Source: Parvibaculum indicum (GTDB lineage: Bacteria; Pseudomonadota; Alphaproteobacteria; Parvibaculales; Parvibaculaceae). Taken from it: DNA of 64,000 nucleotides. The notes under the pieces were generated by a model, which worked only from the letters and a program-made list of their open reading frames with translations, made no database searches and was not told where the DNA came from. Both the position numbers and the translations under genes were made by a program. Where the stretch lies: the NCBI RefSeq assembly GCF_011762095.1, contig NZ_JAASQO010000004.1:124001-188000 (forward strand), given 5' to 3'. Shown here piece by piece: positions 27,778 to 36,316 of the stretch. Within the stretch, counting starts at the first letter, position 1; each line of letters starts with the position of its first letter.

Positions 27778-27846
27778 GGCGCGGGACGGCTCGTGCCGGC
27801 TCGGGGCCGGGTCGAAAAATGACCGGGGCGGGAGGCGTTCCCCCGC

Positions 27847-27875
27847 TTGCAAGGGGCCTCCAGCTTTGCTATACG
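27847..27875 (+). promoter_or_regulatory. Candidate promoter of tRNA-Lys
   Basis: TTGCAA (27847-27852), a 17-bp spacer and TATACG (27870-27875) sit about 85 bp upstream of the mature tRNA end, giving a short 5' leader. Confidence 0.45.
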
Positions 27876-27958
27876 CAGGCTCCTTCACAGGAATTGGTGA
27901 TCCCACCTCACAGGTCGCTCAGGCGGCAGGTGATTCCGGCTCCGAGGGGCAGGACGGC

Positions 27959-28034
<76 letters not shown>

Positions 28035-28141
28035 ATTTCTCCGGATTTCCTCTCTTTGATCCATCTCACATCCGCCCCTTGCGGCTGACGCTAGGCTTTT
28101 TCCGTTGCTGGAACTCTCCAATCGGGAAAACGAGGCGTTGG

Positions 28142-28486
28142 ATGAAGAATTTCGTGGAAGTCGGGCAGGAGCTTCAGGCCGGGATGGCAAAGCTCGGTGA
28201 GGAAGAGCCGGCTGCGATGCAGGCTTTCGGGGCGCTGATGGGTGCGACCGTCGGCACCGATGGTGCATTGTCGGTTAAGGTCAAAGAGCTGATCGCGCTG
28301 GCCATCGCCATTTCCGTGCGTTGCGACGGATGCATTGCGCATCACGTCCGTGCGGTGATCGAGGCGGGGGCGACGCGCGAGGAGTTGATCGAGGTGATCG
28401 GCGTTACGCAGCTCATGGGCGGCGGGCCCGCCACCGTTTACGGTATCGAGGCGATGCAGGCCTGGGATCAGTTCCAGAAGGCCTGA
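28142..28486 (+). CDS. Carboxymuconolactone decarboxylase/AhpD-family protein
   Basis: A 114-residue protein of the AhpD-like all-helical fold. The segment KVKELIALAIAISVRCDGCIAHHVRAVIEAGAT contains the CxxC redox pair and following His of AhpD-type alkylhydroperoxidases. The frame is open upstream across the tRNA, so ATG 28142 defines the start. It is monocistronic between tRNA-Lys and a hairpin shared with the convergent helicase gene. A thiol-redox or peroxide role is inferred from the family. Confidence 0.87.
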   Translation: MKNFVEVGQELQAGMAKLGEEEPAAMQAFGALMGATVGTDGALSVKVKELIALAIAISVRCDGCIAHHVRAVIEAGATREELIEVIGVTQLMGGGPATVYGIEAMQAWDQFQKA

Positions 28487-28491
28487 CGTGA

Positions 28492-28521
28492 AAACGGCGC
28501 CGAGGTTATCCGGCGCCGTTT
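28492..28521. terminator. Hairpin terminator between convergent genes
   Basis: A perfect 11-bp stem AAACGGCGCCG (28492-28502) and CGGCGCCGTTT (28511-28521) with an 8-nt loop. The short A and T runs on either side allow weak bidirectional termination between the AhpD-like and helicase genes. Confidence 0.65.
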
Positions 28522-28533
28522 CCTGTTCGCGGG

Positions 28534-29877
28534 TCAGCTTGCAGCTGCCGTCCGTTGCCGCTTGCGGGCGCGCGAGCCGGGGCGGTTGGCGCTCCTCTTG
28601 GCTGGACCGTCGGGGCGGTGGCCGCCGCGGTTTTGCGGGGCGCCCTTGCCTTTGCCGTTGCCGCGGCCTTTTCGCGGCGGGCGCTGGCCTTGCGGCTTGG
28701 GTTTCGTTTCCTCAGGCATTTCCCCCGCCGTCTGGCCGAGATAGGGCACGGGGTCCATGATGCTCAGCGGCTTGCGGGTCAGCTTCTCGATGCTTCTGAG
28801 ATAGGAGCGCTCGGTTCCATCGCAGAAGGAAATCGCGATGCCGCTGCGGCCTGCCCGGGCGGTGCGGCCGATGCGGTGAACGTAGTTCTCCGGCTCGTTC
28901 GGCAGTTCGTAGTTCACGACATGGGTGATGTCGTCGATATCGATGCCGCGCGCGGCAATGTCGGTTGCCACCAGCACGCGGGACTTGCCGTCCCGGAAAC
29001 GGCCGAGGGAGGCCTGTCGGGCGGACTGCGATTTGTTGCCGTGAATGGCATCCGATTTGACGCCCGCCTTGTCCAGCACCTGCGCGACGCGGTTGGCGCC
29101 ATGCTTCGTCCGGGTAAAGACGATGACACGTTCCATGTCGGTGTCGTCCAGCAGGCGCAGCAGAAGTTCGCGCTTCTTCTTGCCGTCCACATGCAGCACA
29201 TGCTGGTCGATGCGGTCCACCGCGACCTTTTTCGGCGTGACTTCCACACGAAGCGGGTTGTGCAGCACTTCCGCGCCGAGTTTTTCGATCTGCTTGGGCA
29301 TGGTGGCGGAGAAGAGGAGCGAATGACGCTTCTTCGGCAGGGCGCTCACGATTTTCTTCACATCGTGAATGAAGCCCATGTCGAGCATACGGTCGGCCTC
29401 GTCGAGTACGAGGATGCCGGTTTCATGCAGACGGATGAACCCCTGCTGCATGAGGTCGACGAAGCGGCCCGGCGTGGCGACGATAATGTCGACGCCGCTT
29501 TTCAGCGCGCGCACCTGGGCGTTCTGTTTCACGCCGCCGAAGATGACGGTGTGGGTGATTTTCATATGGGCGCCATAGGCGGTCAGGCTTTCGCCGATCT
29601 GGATGGCAAGCTCGCGTGTCGGCGCCAGGATGAGCGCGCGCGGATGGTGCGGCTTCGGGCGGCCACGGGCCTGCTCGGCCAGCAGGTGAAGGATCGGCAG
29701 GGAGAAGGCTGCCGTTTTGCCGGTGCCCGTCTGGGCAAGACCCAGCACGTCGCGGCCTTCGAGAAGGGCGGGGATGGTGCCGGCTTGAATGGGAGTCGGG
29801 TGGGTATAGCCCTGCGCTTCAAGAGCGCGGGTCAGCGGTTCGGCAAGGCCGAGCGCCGCGAAGGTCTTTTCAGTCAT
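28534..29877 (-). CDS. rhlE: DEAD-box RNA helicase (RhlE-type)
   Basis: A 447-residue ATP-dependent RNA helicase for RNA remodelling, ribosome assembly or cold response. It has Q motif YTHPTPIQAGTIPALL, Walker A AQTGTGKT, PTRELA, DEAD box VLDEADRMLD, SAT motif FSATMP, and HRIGRTARAG motif VI. The C-terminal 80 residues form a disordered basic tail rich in Arg, Gly, Lys and Pro, as in RhlE proteins that bind rRNA. ATG 29877. Confidence 0.93.
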   Translation of the reverse strand: MTEKTFAALGLAEPLTRALEAQGYTHPTPIQAGTIPALLEGRDVLGLAQTGTGKTAAFSLPILHLLAEQARGRPKPHHPRALILAPTRELAIQIGESLTAYGAHMKITHTVIFGGVKQNAQVRALKSGVDIIVATPGRFVDLMQQGFIRLHETGILVLDEADRMLDMGFIHDVKKIVSALPKKRHSLLFSATMPKQIEKLGAEVLHNPLRVEVTPKKVAVDRIDQHVLHVDGKKKRELLLRLLDDTDMERVIVFTRTKHGANRVAQVLDKAGVKSDAIHGNKSQSARQASLGRFRDGKSRVLVATDIAARGIDIDDITHVVNYELPNEPENYVHRIGRTARAGRSGIAISFCDGTERSYLRSIEKLTRKPLSIMDPVPYLGQTAGEMPEETKPKPQGQRPPRKGRGNGKGKGAPQNRGGHRPDGPAKRSANRPGSRARKRQRTAAAS

Positions 29878-30221
29878 TAAAATCTTTTTCTTTCATGCAG
29901 GCGTATGCCGCCGGTCCGCTTCGATGCGGAACGGTCGTGTGACGCGGGTTGCGTACCGCGTTCCAACGCGCATGGAATTCGGGAGGGTTGTCGAACCGGG
30001 GTCAGGCGGCAGGGAAGATCCCTTTAGAGGCCGCAGAGCGCGCTACATGGGCTCGACGCACGTTAGATGGGGGTTCGCGGGCACAAAGTCAAACGAAATC
30101 GCGTTGGGGAGGGCGTGGCCGGGACTCGCGCATTGTGAGCCGCCATGTTTGAGGGCATCATCCCGGCACCCGGAAGACCGCCGAATATCGTCGAATACCG
30201 CCCTTGGGGGAGGGACGTTCC
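29878..30221. other. Intergenic region without recognised gene
   Basis: These 344 bp separate the divergent helicase and corA starts. I see no convincing ORF, RNA gene or clear palindrome. It must contain both promoters, but no consensus hexamers stand out. GGGGGAGGGA (30206-30215) is the corA ribosome site. Confidence 0.5.
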
Positions 30222-31190
30222 ATGATCACCTGCTATATCCGCGCCAATGGCGGCCTTGTGCCCACACCCTTGCCGGAGGCGGGAAACGACCTGCCGGCTG
30301 AGACGATCTGGATCGATATGCTCGATCCGACCGAGCAGGAGCGCCACCTCATCGATGAGGCGCTGGGCCTCGCCATGCCGAAAAAGGAGATCATGAAGGA
30401 GATCGAGCCGTCGAGCCGTCTCTATCAGGCGGGCGAGGCGGCCTATCTTACCGTGGTTGCGATGACAGCGGCCGATACGCTGAAGCCGAGAAACGAGCCG
30501 GTGACCTTCGTACTCACGCGGAACATCCTCGTCACGCTGCGCTATGCGGATCCGCAACCGTTTCGGAATTTCATCGCCAATCTGCGTCGTCACACGCTGG
30601 CCTGTTCCTGCGGGGAAGATGTCATGGCATCGCTCTGCGATGCGGTGGTGGCGCGCGTCGCGGATATTCTCGAAAAGGTGAATAGCGAAACCGATGACAT
30701 TTCCGGGCAGATCTTCCATCGCGACCGTATCTCCAAACCTGACTATGACGAGGTGTTGCGCAAGGTCGGCCGCAACCAGACGGTAACGGTGCTGGCACGG
30801 GACAGTCTCGTCAGCCTGGCGCGCGTTGTGACCTACATGCTGCGCCCGGTCGAAAGCAAACTGCAGAAGCAGACCGGGCGCGCCTTCAAGACGGTGTCGC
30901 GGGATATTTCCTCGCTGAGCGATCAGGCGAGCTTTCTTTCCAGCAATCTGACCTTCCTGCTCGATGCGACGCTGGGGCTCATCAATTCCGAGCAGAACGG
31001 CATCATCAAGATCTTCTCGGTGGCGGCGGTGGTTTTCCTGCCGCCGACGCTGATTGCGAGCATCTATGGCATGAACTTCAAGGACATGCCTGAGCTGGAC
31101 TGGCTTTTCGGCTATCCTTTCGCGCTGGGGCTGATGGTGGCCTCGGCGGTCTTTACCTATGTTTTCTTCAGGCGGAAGGGGTGGCTGTGA
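30222..31190 (+). CDS. corA: CorA-family magnesium/cobalt transporter
   Basis: A 322-residue divalent-cation channel: a large cytoplasmic N-terminal domain and two C-terminal transmembrane helices joined by the signature IYGMNFKDMPEL (GMN motif selects hydrated Mg2+). The C-terminus ends with the usual basic FFRRKGWL. ATG 30222 is preceded by GGGGGAGGGA. The next gene overlaps its stop by 4 bp (GTGA), suggesting coupling. Confidence 0.94.
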   Translation: MITCYIRANGGLVPTPLPEAGNDLPAETIWIDMLDPTEQERHLIDEALGLAMPKKEIMKEIEPSSRLYQAGEAAYLTVVAMTAADTLKPRNEPVTFVLTRNILVTLRYADPQPFRNFIANLRRHTLACSCGEDVMASLCDAVVARVADILEKVNSETDDISGQIFHRDRISKPDYDEVLRKVGRNQTVTVLARDSLVSLARVVTYMLRPVESKLQKQTGRAFKTVSRDISSLSDQASFLSSNLTFLLDATLGLINSEQNGIIKIFSVAAVVFLPPTLIASIYGMNFKDMPELDWLFGYPFALGLMVASAVFTYVFFRRKGWL

Positions 31191-31795
31191 GCGACGCAGG
31201 CGAGCGGACGGAGTGGTACTGGCTTTGCCATATGCCCGCGCAAGGGGCTGAAAAGCGCTACTACGGCCAGCTCGATGTCGCGCCGCAGCCCGTACCGCCG
31301 GAGCGCGCGGCGCGGTTGCAGAAGGCTTTTCCCGAGCATGCGGTCTGGGTTTCCTCGCCGCTGTCGCGCGCGGTGACGACGGCGCTGGCGCTTATCAACG
31401 GCAAGCCGCCCATTGCAGTAGGCGATTTCACCGAGCAGGATTTCGGCAAGTGGCAGGGGCGGAGCTTTGCCGATGTCTTTGCCGAAAACCGGACGCTCGA
31501 TTGGTCGCAGCCGCATGAGATCGTGCCGCCGGGCGGCGAGAGTTTCTACGATCTGGGCGAGCGGGTTGCCGATGCGATCGATCGGCTGAGCGAGCATTAT
31601 GCCGGCAAGGCCATTGTCGCGGTTGCGCATCAGAGCGTCATTCGCGTCGCCATCGCCTATGCGCTGGAGCTCGAAGCGGATCAGGCCTGGCGTGTCAGCG
31701 TGGCGCCCCTGTCGCTCACGCGGCTGGGTCTTCAGGTCAAGGATGGAAAGAAGCTCTGGTCGGTCGGCTGTATCAATGCCGAGATCGGTCAGTGA
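31187..31795 (+). CDS. Histidine phosphatase-superfamily protein with altered RHG motif
   Basis: A 202-residue phosphoglycerate mutase-fold protein. The conserved GQLDVA, VSSPLSRAVTTA (Arg), TEQDFGKWQGRS (Glu) and VAHQSVIRVA (second His) segments are all present and resemble CobC-type alpha-ribazole phosphatases. The N-terminal catalytic RHG motif reads Cys14-His15-Met16 here: the nucleophilic His is kept but the phosphate-binding Arg is lost. GTG 31187 overlaps the corA stop and follows GAAGGGG; GTG 31181 is an alternative. Its end overlaps the convergent CheZ-like gene by 7 bp. Confidence 0.8.
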   Translation: MSDAGERTEWYWLCHMPAQGAEKRYYGQLDVAPQPVPPERAARLQKAFPEHAVWVSSPLSRAVTTALALINGKPPIAVGDFTEQDFGKWQGRSFADVFAENRTLDWSQPHEIVPPGGESFYDLGERVADAIDRLSEHYAGKAIVAVAHQSVIRVAIAYALELEADQAWRVSVAPLSLTRLGLQVKDGKKLWSVGCINAEIGQ

Positions 31796-32391
31796 AGGTC
31801 GGTGTCCATGCGGGCCGCTTCTTCCTCGAAGCGAGCGAGGATGCGGGTCACATGCTCTTCCATCATCTCCATCGCCTCGATGACGGTAGACAGACGGCTT
31901 GATGTGAAATCCTGAAACGAAGCGGCCATATAGATGCCCGCGGCATGGCTTCCCAGTTCGTCGCAGATATCCGTTTCGATTCCTTCGGCGCGCAAGGCAT
32001 CGGCGATCTGCTGGATGCGTTCGGCCGCGCCCTGCATATCGGCTTCGGTGCGTTTGGCCGCTTCAAGCACATCGGTGGCGCGCTTTGCCGCATCGATGGC
32101 GTCGTCGTCACGGTTCGTTTCGGCCAGGTCCGTCCTCGCCCGGTCGATCGAGTGTTTCAATTCATGCAGGTCGTGATAGATGAAGCCGAAACGGGCGGAG
32201 ACGGCGGTTTCGCGCGCGGTGCGGTAGAGTTTCTTCACGGCCTCGATCATGCGGTCCGTGTCGGCAGCGCGGTTGCGGCGTGAAAATTCGCGCAGGAACC
32301 AGCGACCGCGCTCAGTCTCTTCGACCGCCGCCTCGATCTCCCGGTATTCCCTTTCCTCGTCTGCCTTGCTTTCCGCGCGCTCGCCCATCAT
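31789..32391 (-). CDS. CheZ-like protein with degenerate phosphatase motif
   Basis: A 200-residue, almost all-helical acidic protein. Segment ETERGRWFLREFSRRNR (about 25-41) and helix AAGIYMAASFQDFTSSRLSTVIEAM (about 150-174) resemble the alphaproteobacterial CheZ-like family. In CheZ the active pair is Asp143 and Gln147 in DLTGQ; here the aligned residues are Asp161 and Ser165 (DFTSS), so the catalytic Gln is gone. No chemotaxis genes lie nearby. It may bind a response regulator without dephosphorylating it. ATG 32391 or 32388. Confidence 0.6.
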   Translation of the reverse strand: MMGERAESKADEEREYREIEAAVEETERGRWFLREFSRRNRAADTDRMIEAVKKLYRTARETAVSARFGFIYHDLHELKHSIDRARTDLAETNRDDDAIDAAKRATDVLEAAKRTEADMQGAAERIQQIADALRAEGIETDICDELGSHAAGIYMAASFQDFTSSRLSTVIEAMEMMEEHVTRILARFEEEAARMDTDLH

Positions 32392-32543
32392 GCCTCCTGA
32401 GGTTGGGGCATTCTGGGGACAAATCCTTGAGCAATCGTTGACCCGGCTTCATGCGATAAACAGCTTGCGGCCAAATGCGCCCCGTGCGAGTGAAAACGGT
32501 CGGTATTTCAGGACAATTGTCGAAGGACGGGAGGAGAGGGCGC

Positions 32544-33389
32544 ATGCGGCTAGTGCGGTTTGGCGGCGCGGGGGCGGAGAGCCCCGGCCTTCTCGATGAC
32601 GAAGGCCGTGTGCGCGACCTTTCCGGCCATGTGGGGGAGCTTGCCGGCGAAACGCTGTCGCCGGAAAGTCTGGAGAGGCTGCGCGGGCTGGACCGGAGCT
32701 CCCTGCCGCTCGTGCCCGACGGGGTGCGCCTTGGCGTCTGCGTGGCGGGAACGGGCAAAATTCTTTGCATCGGCAAGAATTATGCGGATCACGCCGCCGA
32801 GATGAAATCCGACCTGCCGCCGGAGCCGCTTCTTTTCATGAAGGCGACAAGCGCGCTGGCCGGTCCTTTTGACGAGGTTTGTGCACCGCGCCGTACCGCC
32901 AAACTCGACTATGAGGGCGAACTGGCGCTGGTGATCGGCCGGGCGACGAAATATGTGAGCGAGGCGGATGCGCTTGCTCATGTTGCGGGCTACACCATCA
33001 TGAACGATGTCTCGGAGCGCGCGTTCCAGAACGAGCGGGGCGGGCAGTTCACCAAGGGCAAGAGCAGCGATGGTTTTGCGCCGCTGGGGCCGTGGCTCGT
33101 CACGACGGACGAGATTGCCGATCCGCAGGCGTTGCGTGTCCGAACATGGGTGGACGATGAGCTTCGGCAGGACGGAAACACATCGAACATGATTTTTTCC
33201 GCCGCCTTCATCGTCTCCTATCTCAGCGAATTCATGACGCTTTATCCCGGGGATGTGATTTCCACCGGCACGCCGCATGGCGTTGCCGCGGGTATGACAC
33301 CGCCCGGCTGGGTGCGCGACGGGCAGACGGTGCGTGTCGCGATCGACGGGCTCGGCGAAATCGCCAACAGATTTACGGTGGACAAATGA
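32544..33389 (+). CDS. Fumarylacetoacetate hydrolase-family protein
   Basis: A 281-residue FAH-fold hydrolase/decarboxylase. It contains KILCIGKNYADHAAEM, the metal-binding triad region KLDYEGELALVIGR (E-x-E), VSERAFQNERGGQFTKGKSSDGFAPLGPWLVT and YPGDVISTGTPHGVA. Family members cleave acylpyruvates or 2-keto-3-deoxy acids or decarboxylate oxaloacetate; the substrate is not evident here. ATG 32544 follows GGGAGGAGA. The stop overlaps the next gene by 4 bp (ATGA). Confidence 0.9.
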   Translation: MRLVRFGGAGAESPGLLDDEGRVRDLSGHVGELAGETLSPESLERLRGLDRSSLPLVPDGVRLGVCVAGTGKILCIGKNYADHAAEMKSDLPPEPLLFMKATSALAGPFDEVCAPRRTAKLDYEGELALVIGRATKYVSEADALAHVAGYTIMNDVSERAFQNERGGQFTKGKSSDGFAPLGPWLVTTDEIADPQALRVRTWVDDELRQDGNTSNMIFSAAFIVSYLSEFMTLYPGDVISTGTPHGVAAGMTPPGWVRDGQTVRVAIDGLGEIANRFTVDK

Positions 33390-34009
33390 CAAGGTTGGCA
33401 CTTCCCATCGAGATCGAAGCGGTGAAGGGGTTCATGCCCGAGGATGAGGGTTGGGTGCTGCATGAGGCGGCGCTGGAAGCCTCGAAGCTCGGACCGGTGC
33501 TTGAGATCGGCTCCTATTGCGGCAAATCCACCGTCTATATTGGCATTGCGGTACAGGCCAATGGCGCAGTGCTTTATGCGCTCGACCATCATTACGGCTC
33601 GGAAGAAAACCAGCGCGGCTGGGAACATCATGACGAGGCGCTCTACGACGAAGAGACGGATCGTCTCAACACGTTTCCGCTCTTTCGGCACACGATCCGC
33701 TCGGCGGAACTTGAAGATACGGTGGTGCCGCTGGTGGCGCCGTCCGCCGTGGCGTCGAAGGGCTGGGCGACGCCGCTTGCCATGGTTTTCATCGATGGCG
33801 GGCATGGTATGGAGCCAGCGCTGACGGATTACCGTCTCTGGGCGCCGCGCGTCATGCCGGGCGGGCTCTTGTGTATTCACGACGTCTTTCCGAACCCGGA
33901 AGATGGCGGACGTCCGCCTTACGAGATCTACAAGCTGGCGATAGCGTCCGGCCTCTTTGAGGAGGAGAAGGCGGTGGGTAGCTTGCGTGTGCTCAGGCGG
34001 CTGAGCTGA
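33386..34009 (+). CDS. Class I SAM-dependent methyltransferase
   Basis: A 207-residue protein with SAM motif I VLEIGSYCGKSTVYIGIAV (about 39-57), the acidic loop LYALDHHYGSEENQRGW and post-motif VFIDGGHGMEPALTDYRLWAPRVMPGG. This is the Methyltransf_24 arrangement. Translationally coupled to the FAH-family gene by a 4-bp overlap, so it may act in the same pathway. The substrate is unknown. Confidence 0.82.
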   Translation: MTRLALPIEIEAVKGFMPEDEGWVLHEAALEASKLGPVLEIGSYCGKSTVYIGIAVQANGAVLYALDHHYGSEENQRGWEHHDEALYDEETDRLNTFPLFRHTIRSAELEDTVVPLVAPSAVASKGWATPLAMVFIDGGHGMEPALTDYRLWAPRVMPGGLLCIHDVFPNPEDGGRPPYEIYKLAIASGLFEEEKAVGSLRVLRRLS

Positions 34010-34012
34010 CAC

Positions 34013-34450
34013 TCACGGATAGTCATGTACGTGAACCGGGATCGGCAGATTGCCGATGCGCCGGACCATGAGCGGATAAACCTCTTCCCAGTCGAGCCCG
34101 CCAATACCGCAGCCGAGCTTGGGGAACGAGACGCTTTCAATGCCCCATTCGCGATAGCTGTCGGCGAAGGCGACGAGCCCCTGTTCGATCCAGCCGAGTT
34201 GCGCGCCTTCAGCAAGCGTATCCATGGTGGGGAAGTTGAGAACCCATTTCTCGTCGCCCTTCCAGAGATGCGGGCGACCGGGGCGGAGCTCGCCCGTCTC
34301 GCAGGCCGCGACATAGTCGATATACATCTCCGGGTAGCGGTCCTTGAAGAGAGCGGCAAGCCCGCCGCCCATCACGCCGACACAGTTCACCGCATTGACG
34401 AGCGTTTGCGCGTCGGATGAGAAGATGTCCGTCTTGACGATCTTGAGCAT
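34013..34450 (-). CDS. Stand-alone macrodomain protein (ADP-ribose binding)
   Basis: A 145-residue single macrodomain. The signature VNAVNCVGVMGGGLAALFKDRYPEMY and FPKLGCGIGGLDWEEVYPLM are the ADP-ribose-binding loops, close to the ALC1/DarG-like macrodomains that remove ADP-ribose from nucleic acids or proteins. No DarT-type toxin is encoded next to it. ATG 34450 is the true start; the longer open frame upstream is antisense-like shadow. It sits 3 bp from the convergent methyltransferase stop. Confidence 0.88.
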   Translation of the reverse strand: MLKIVKTDIFSSDAQTLVNAVNCVGVMGGGLAALFKDRYPEMYIDYVAACETGELRPGRPHLWKGDEKWVLNFPTMDTLAEGAQLGWIEQGLVAFADSYREWGIESVSFPKLGCGIGGLDWEEVYPLMVRRIGNLPIPVHVHDYP

Positions 34451-34518
34451 GGTGCCGCCTTTCTCCCGCTGTTTGCAGAGCGTGTCAGGCGGAAGGGGAG
34501 GAAGCAATCCCGTATGGT

Positions 34519-35598
34519 CTATTCCGCCGCTTCCGCCAGTACGCGCTCGCCGAAGAGGTGCGAGGCCGCGCTCGAACCGGTTACCGCGTCGGCGGCGAGG
34601 ATCACCGCGGCGGCGGTCCATGCCGGTTTTTCGGCGGGCCAGGCCACTTCGTCGCGGAACTGGTAACCCATCCAGTAGGCGCCTTCCTCGTCGCGCCATT
34701 GATGCTGCCATGACAGGAGTGCTTCGGCTTCCCTGCGCTGTCCGGCGGCCAGCAGCGCCATGGTGAGTTCGGCGGATTCGGCGACCGTCACCCAGGGCTC
34801 TTCCAGCACGCAGCGGCAGCCCTTGCCTTCGGCGACGAAGAGGTCCCATTTCCAGGCAATGCGTTTGCGCGCGGCTTCGCCCGTCAGCACGCCGGCGAGG
34901 ACGGGGTAGTACCAGTCCATCGAATAGCGGTCTTTGGGCTCCCACGTGCGGTCGAAGCGATGGGGCTTTTCGCGGAGCGCCTCGCCGAGTTTCCGGCGGG
35001 CGGCCATCCAGTCGCGGGAAGGATGGCCCAGGGCGCGCGCGATATGCGCGGCGCATTCAAAACTTTTGTAGATCGAGGAGCAGCCGGTGATGAGGCTGTC
35101 GTCTTCCGGGGTATGCGGATCGTCTGCGGCCCAGCGAATGTCGCCATGCGCGCTTTGATGGTCGATGACGAAATTCATCGCCGCTTCCACATGCGGCCAG
35201 ATTTCCGCGAGCCACACGCGGTCGCCCGTCACGAGATAATGGTGCCAGGCGCCTGTGGCGATATAGGCGGCGAAATTCGTGTCGCGAACCGGCATGCCGG
35301 CGCCTTCGCCCGTATAGGCTTGCGTCTCTTCGTCGAAAGGCACGGCGGCGCCCAGTTCGCCCCACCACGAGCCGTCCTTGAGCTGCGTTGCCTTCAGATA
35401 GTCGAAGGCGCGGCGCGCATTCTCGATGTCGCCGAGAACGGTGAGTCCCATCGCGGCTTCGGTGTGGTTCCACGGGTCCACGACACCGCCATCGTACCAG
35501 GGGATCGCGCCGTTCTCGCGCTGCAATTCGAGGATGCGGTTGCGTGCACCGTCGAAATAGCCGTCGGGAATGGCGTCGCCATGTTTCAGATGCACCAT
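34519..35598 (-). CDS. Alpha/alpha-toroid (prenyltransferase/glycoside-hydrolase-like) protein
   Basis: A 359-residue protein with repeated helical segments rich in Trp, Gly and Ala (GDIENARRAFDYLKATQLKDG, ATGAWHHYLVTGDRVWLAEIWPHVEAAMNFV, AGQRREAEALLSWQHQWRDEEGAYW). This is typical of an (alpha/alpha)6 toroid as in terpene cyclase-like prenyltransferases or glycosidases. Such proteins are often annotated prenyltransferase without evidence. Third gene of an operon after a GT4 glycosyltransferase and a methyltransferase; its ATG 35598 is 4 bp after the methyltransferase stop. No function can be assigned. Confidence 0.7.
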   Translation of the reverse strand: MVHLKHGDAIPDGYFDGARNRILELQRENGAIPWYDGGVVDPWNHTEAAMGLTVLGDIENARRAFDYLKATQLKDGSWWGELGAAVPFDEETQAYTGEGAGMPVRDTNFAAYIATGAWHHYLVTGDRVWLAEIWPHVEAAMNFVIDHQSAHGDIRWAADDPHTPEDDSLITGCSSIYKSFECAAHIARALGHPSRDWMAARRKLGEALREKPHRFDRTWEPKDRYSMDWYYPVLAGVLTGEAARKRIAWKWDLFVAEGKGCRCVLEEPWVTVAESAELTMALLAAGQRREAEALLSWQHQWRDEEGAYWMGYQFRDEVAWPAEKPAWTAAAVILAADAVTGSSAASHLFGERVLAEAAE

Positions 35599-35602
35599 GC
35601 CG

Positions 35603-36316
35603 TCAGCTTGCCTTGGAGAAGTACAGAACCACACTCTTGCCCATCAGCGGACCGGCTATCTTTTCGAGCGTGCGCGTCAGCCAAGGTCCCTTCATGATGT
35701 CCCATTCGAGAAACTTCTTGTAGGCATTGACGAGCGCATTGTCCTCACGTTTCACGCCCACGGCGCATTTCAGCCACCAATAGGGCGAATGGAGCCCATG
35801 CGCGAAATGCCGATGGAAGAAGGAAAGGCCGCGATCTTCCACCGCGTCTTTCAACTCGCGTTCCTGGAAGATACGGACATGGCCGCCGGGCTCGTTGTGA
35901 TAATCGTCTGAAAAGGCCCAGCAGATGCGTTCCGGCCAGGCGCGCGGCACGGAGCAGGCAAAGGTGCCGCCCGGCTTCAGGATGCGGTCGACTTCCTTCA
36001 ACGCCTGTTTGTAGTCCGGAATGTGCTCCAGCACTTCCGAGCAGAGGATCTTGTCGAAACTGTTGTCCGGGAAGGGCAGGGACAGCGCATCGCCGACGCT
36101 CAGCGAAAAGGAGCGCTTCGTTTCCGGGTCCATGTCCGGATTGTCCTCGAAACCCTTACGCGCAGTCACAACGTCATCGAAGCAGAGATCGATGCCGACG
36201 ACATGGCAGTTCGCGAAATAATACATGGCGTGGACATGCCGTCCCGTCCCGCAGCCAAGGTCCAGCACACGCTGGCCGTCCCTAAGCCCGAGCAGCTTGA
36301 AGTCGATGGTCTGCAT
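35603..36316 (-). CDS. Class I SAM-dependent methyltransferase
   Basis: A 237-residue methyltransferase with motif I RVLDLGCGTGRHVHAM (about 17-32), DNSFDKILCSEVLEHIPDYKQALKEVDRILKPGG and a C-terminal region rich in aromatic residues (HSPYWWLKCAVG). The fold class is that of UbiE-like enzymes acting on small molecules or glycans. ATG 36316 lies inside the end of the glycosyltransferase gene (35-bp overlap), so translation is coupled. It is the middle gene of the GT4-methyltransferase-toroid operon. Confidence 0.85.
   Translation of the reverse strand: MQTIDFKLLGLRDGQRVLDLGCGTGRHVHAMYYFANCHVVGIDLCFDDVVTARKGFEDNPDMDPETKRSFSLSVGDALSLPFPDNSFDKILCSEVLEHIPDYKQALKEVDRILKPGGTFACSVPRAWPERICWAFSDDYHNEPGGHVRIFQERELKDAVEDRGLSFFHRHFAHGLHSPYWWLKCAVGVKREDNALVNAYKKFLEWDIMKGPWLTRTLEKIAGPLMGKSVVLYFSKAS

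Noticed and set aside
34451-35056. Fusion of the macrodomain to a 200-residue N-terminal part
   Set aside because: The extra part overlaps the toroid gene on the same strand in another frame and has shadow-like composition; ATG 34450 fits the macrodomain start.
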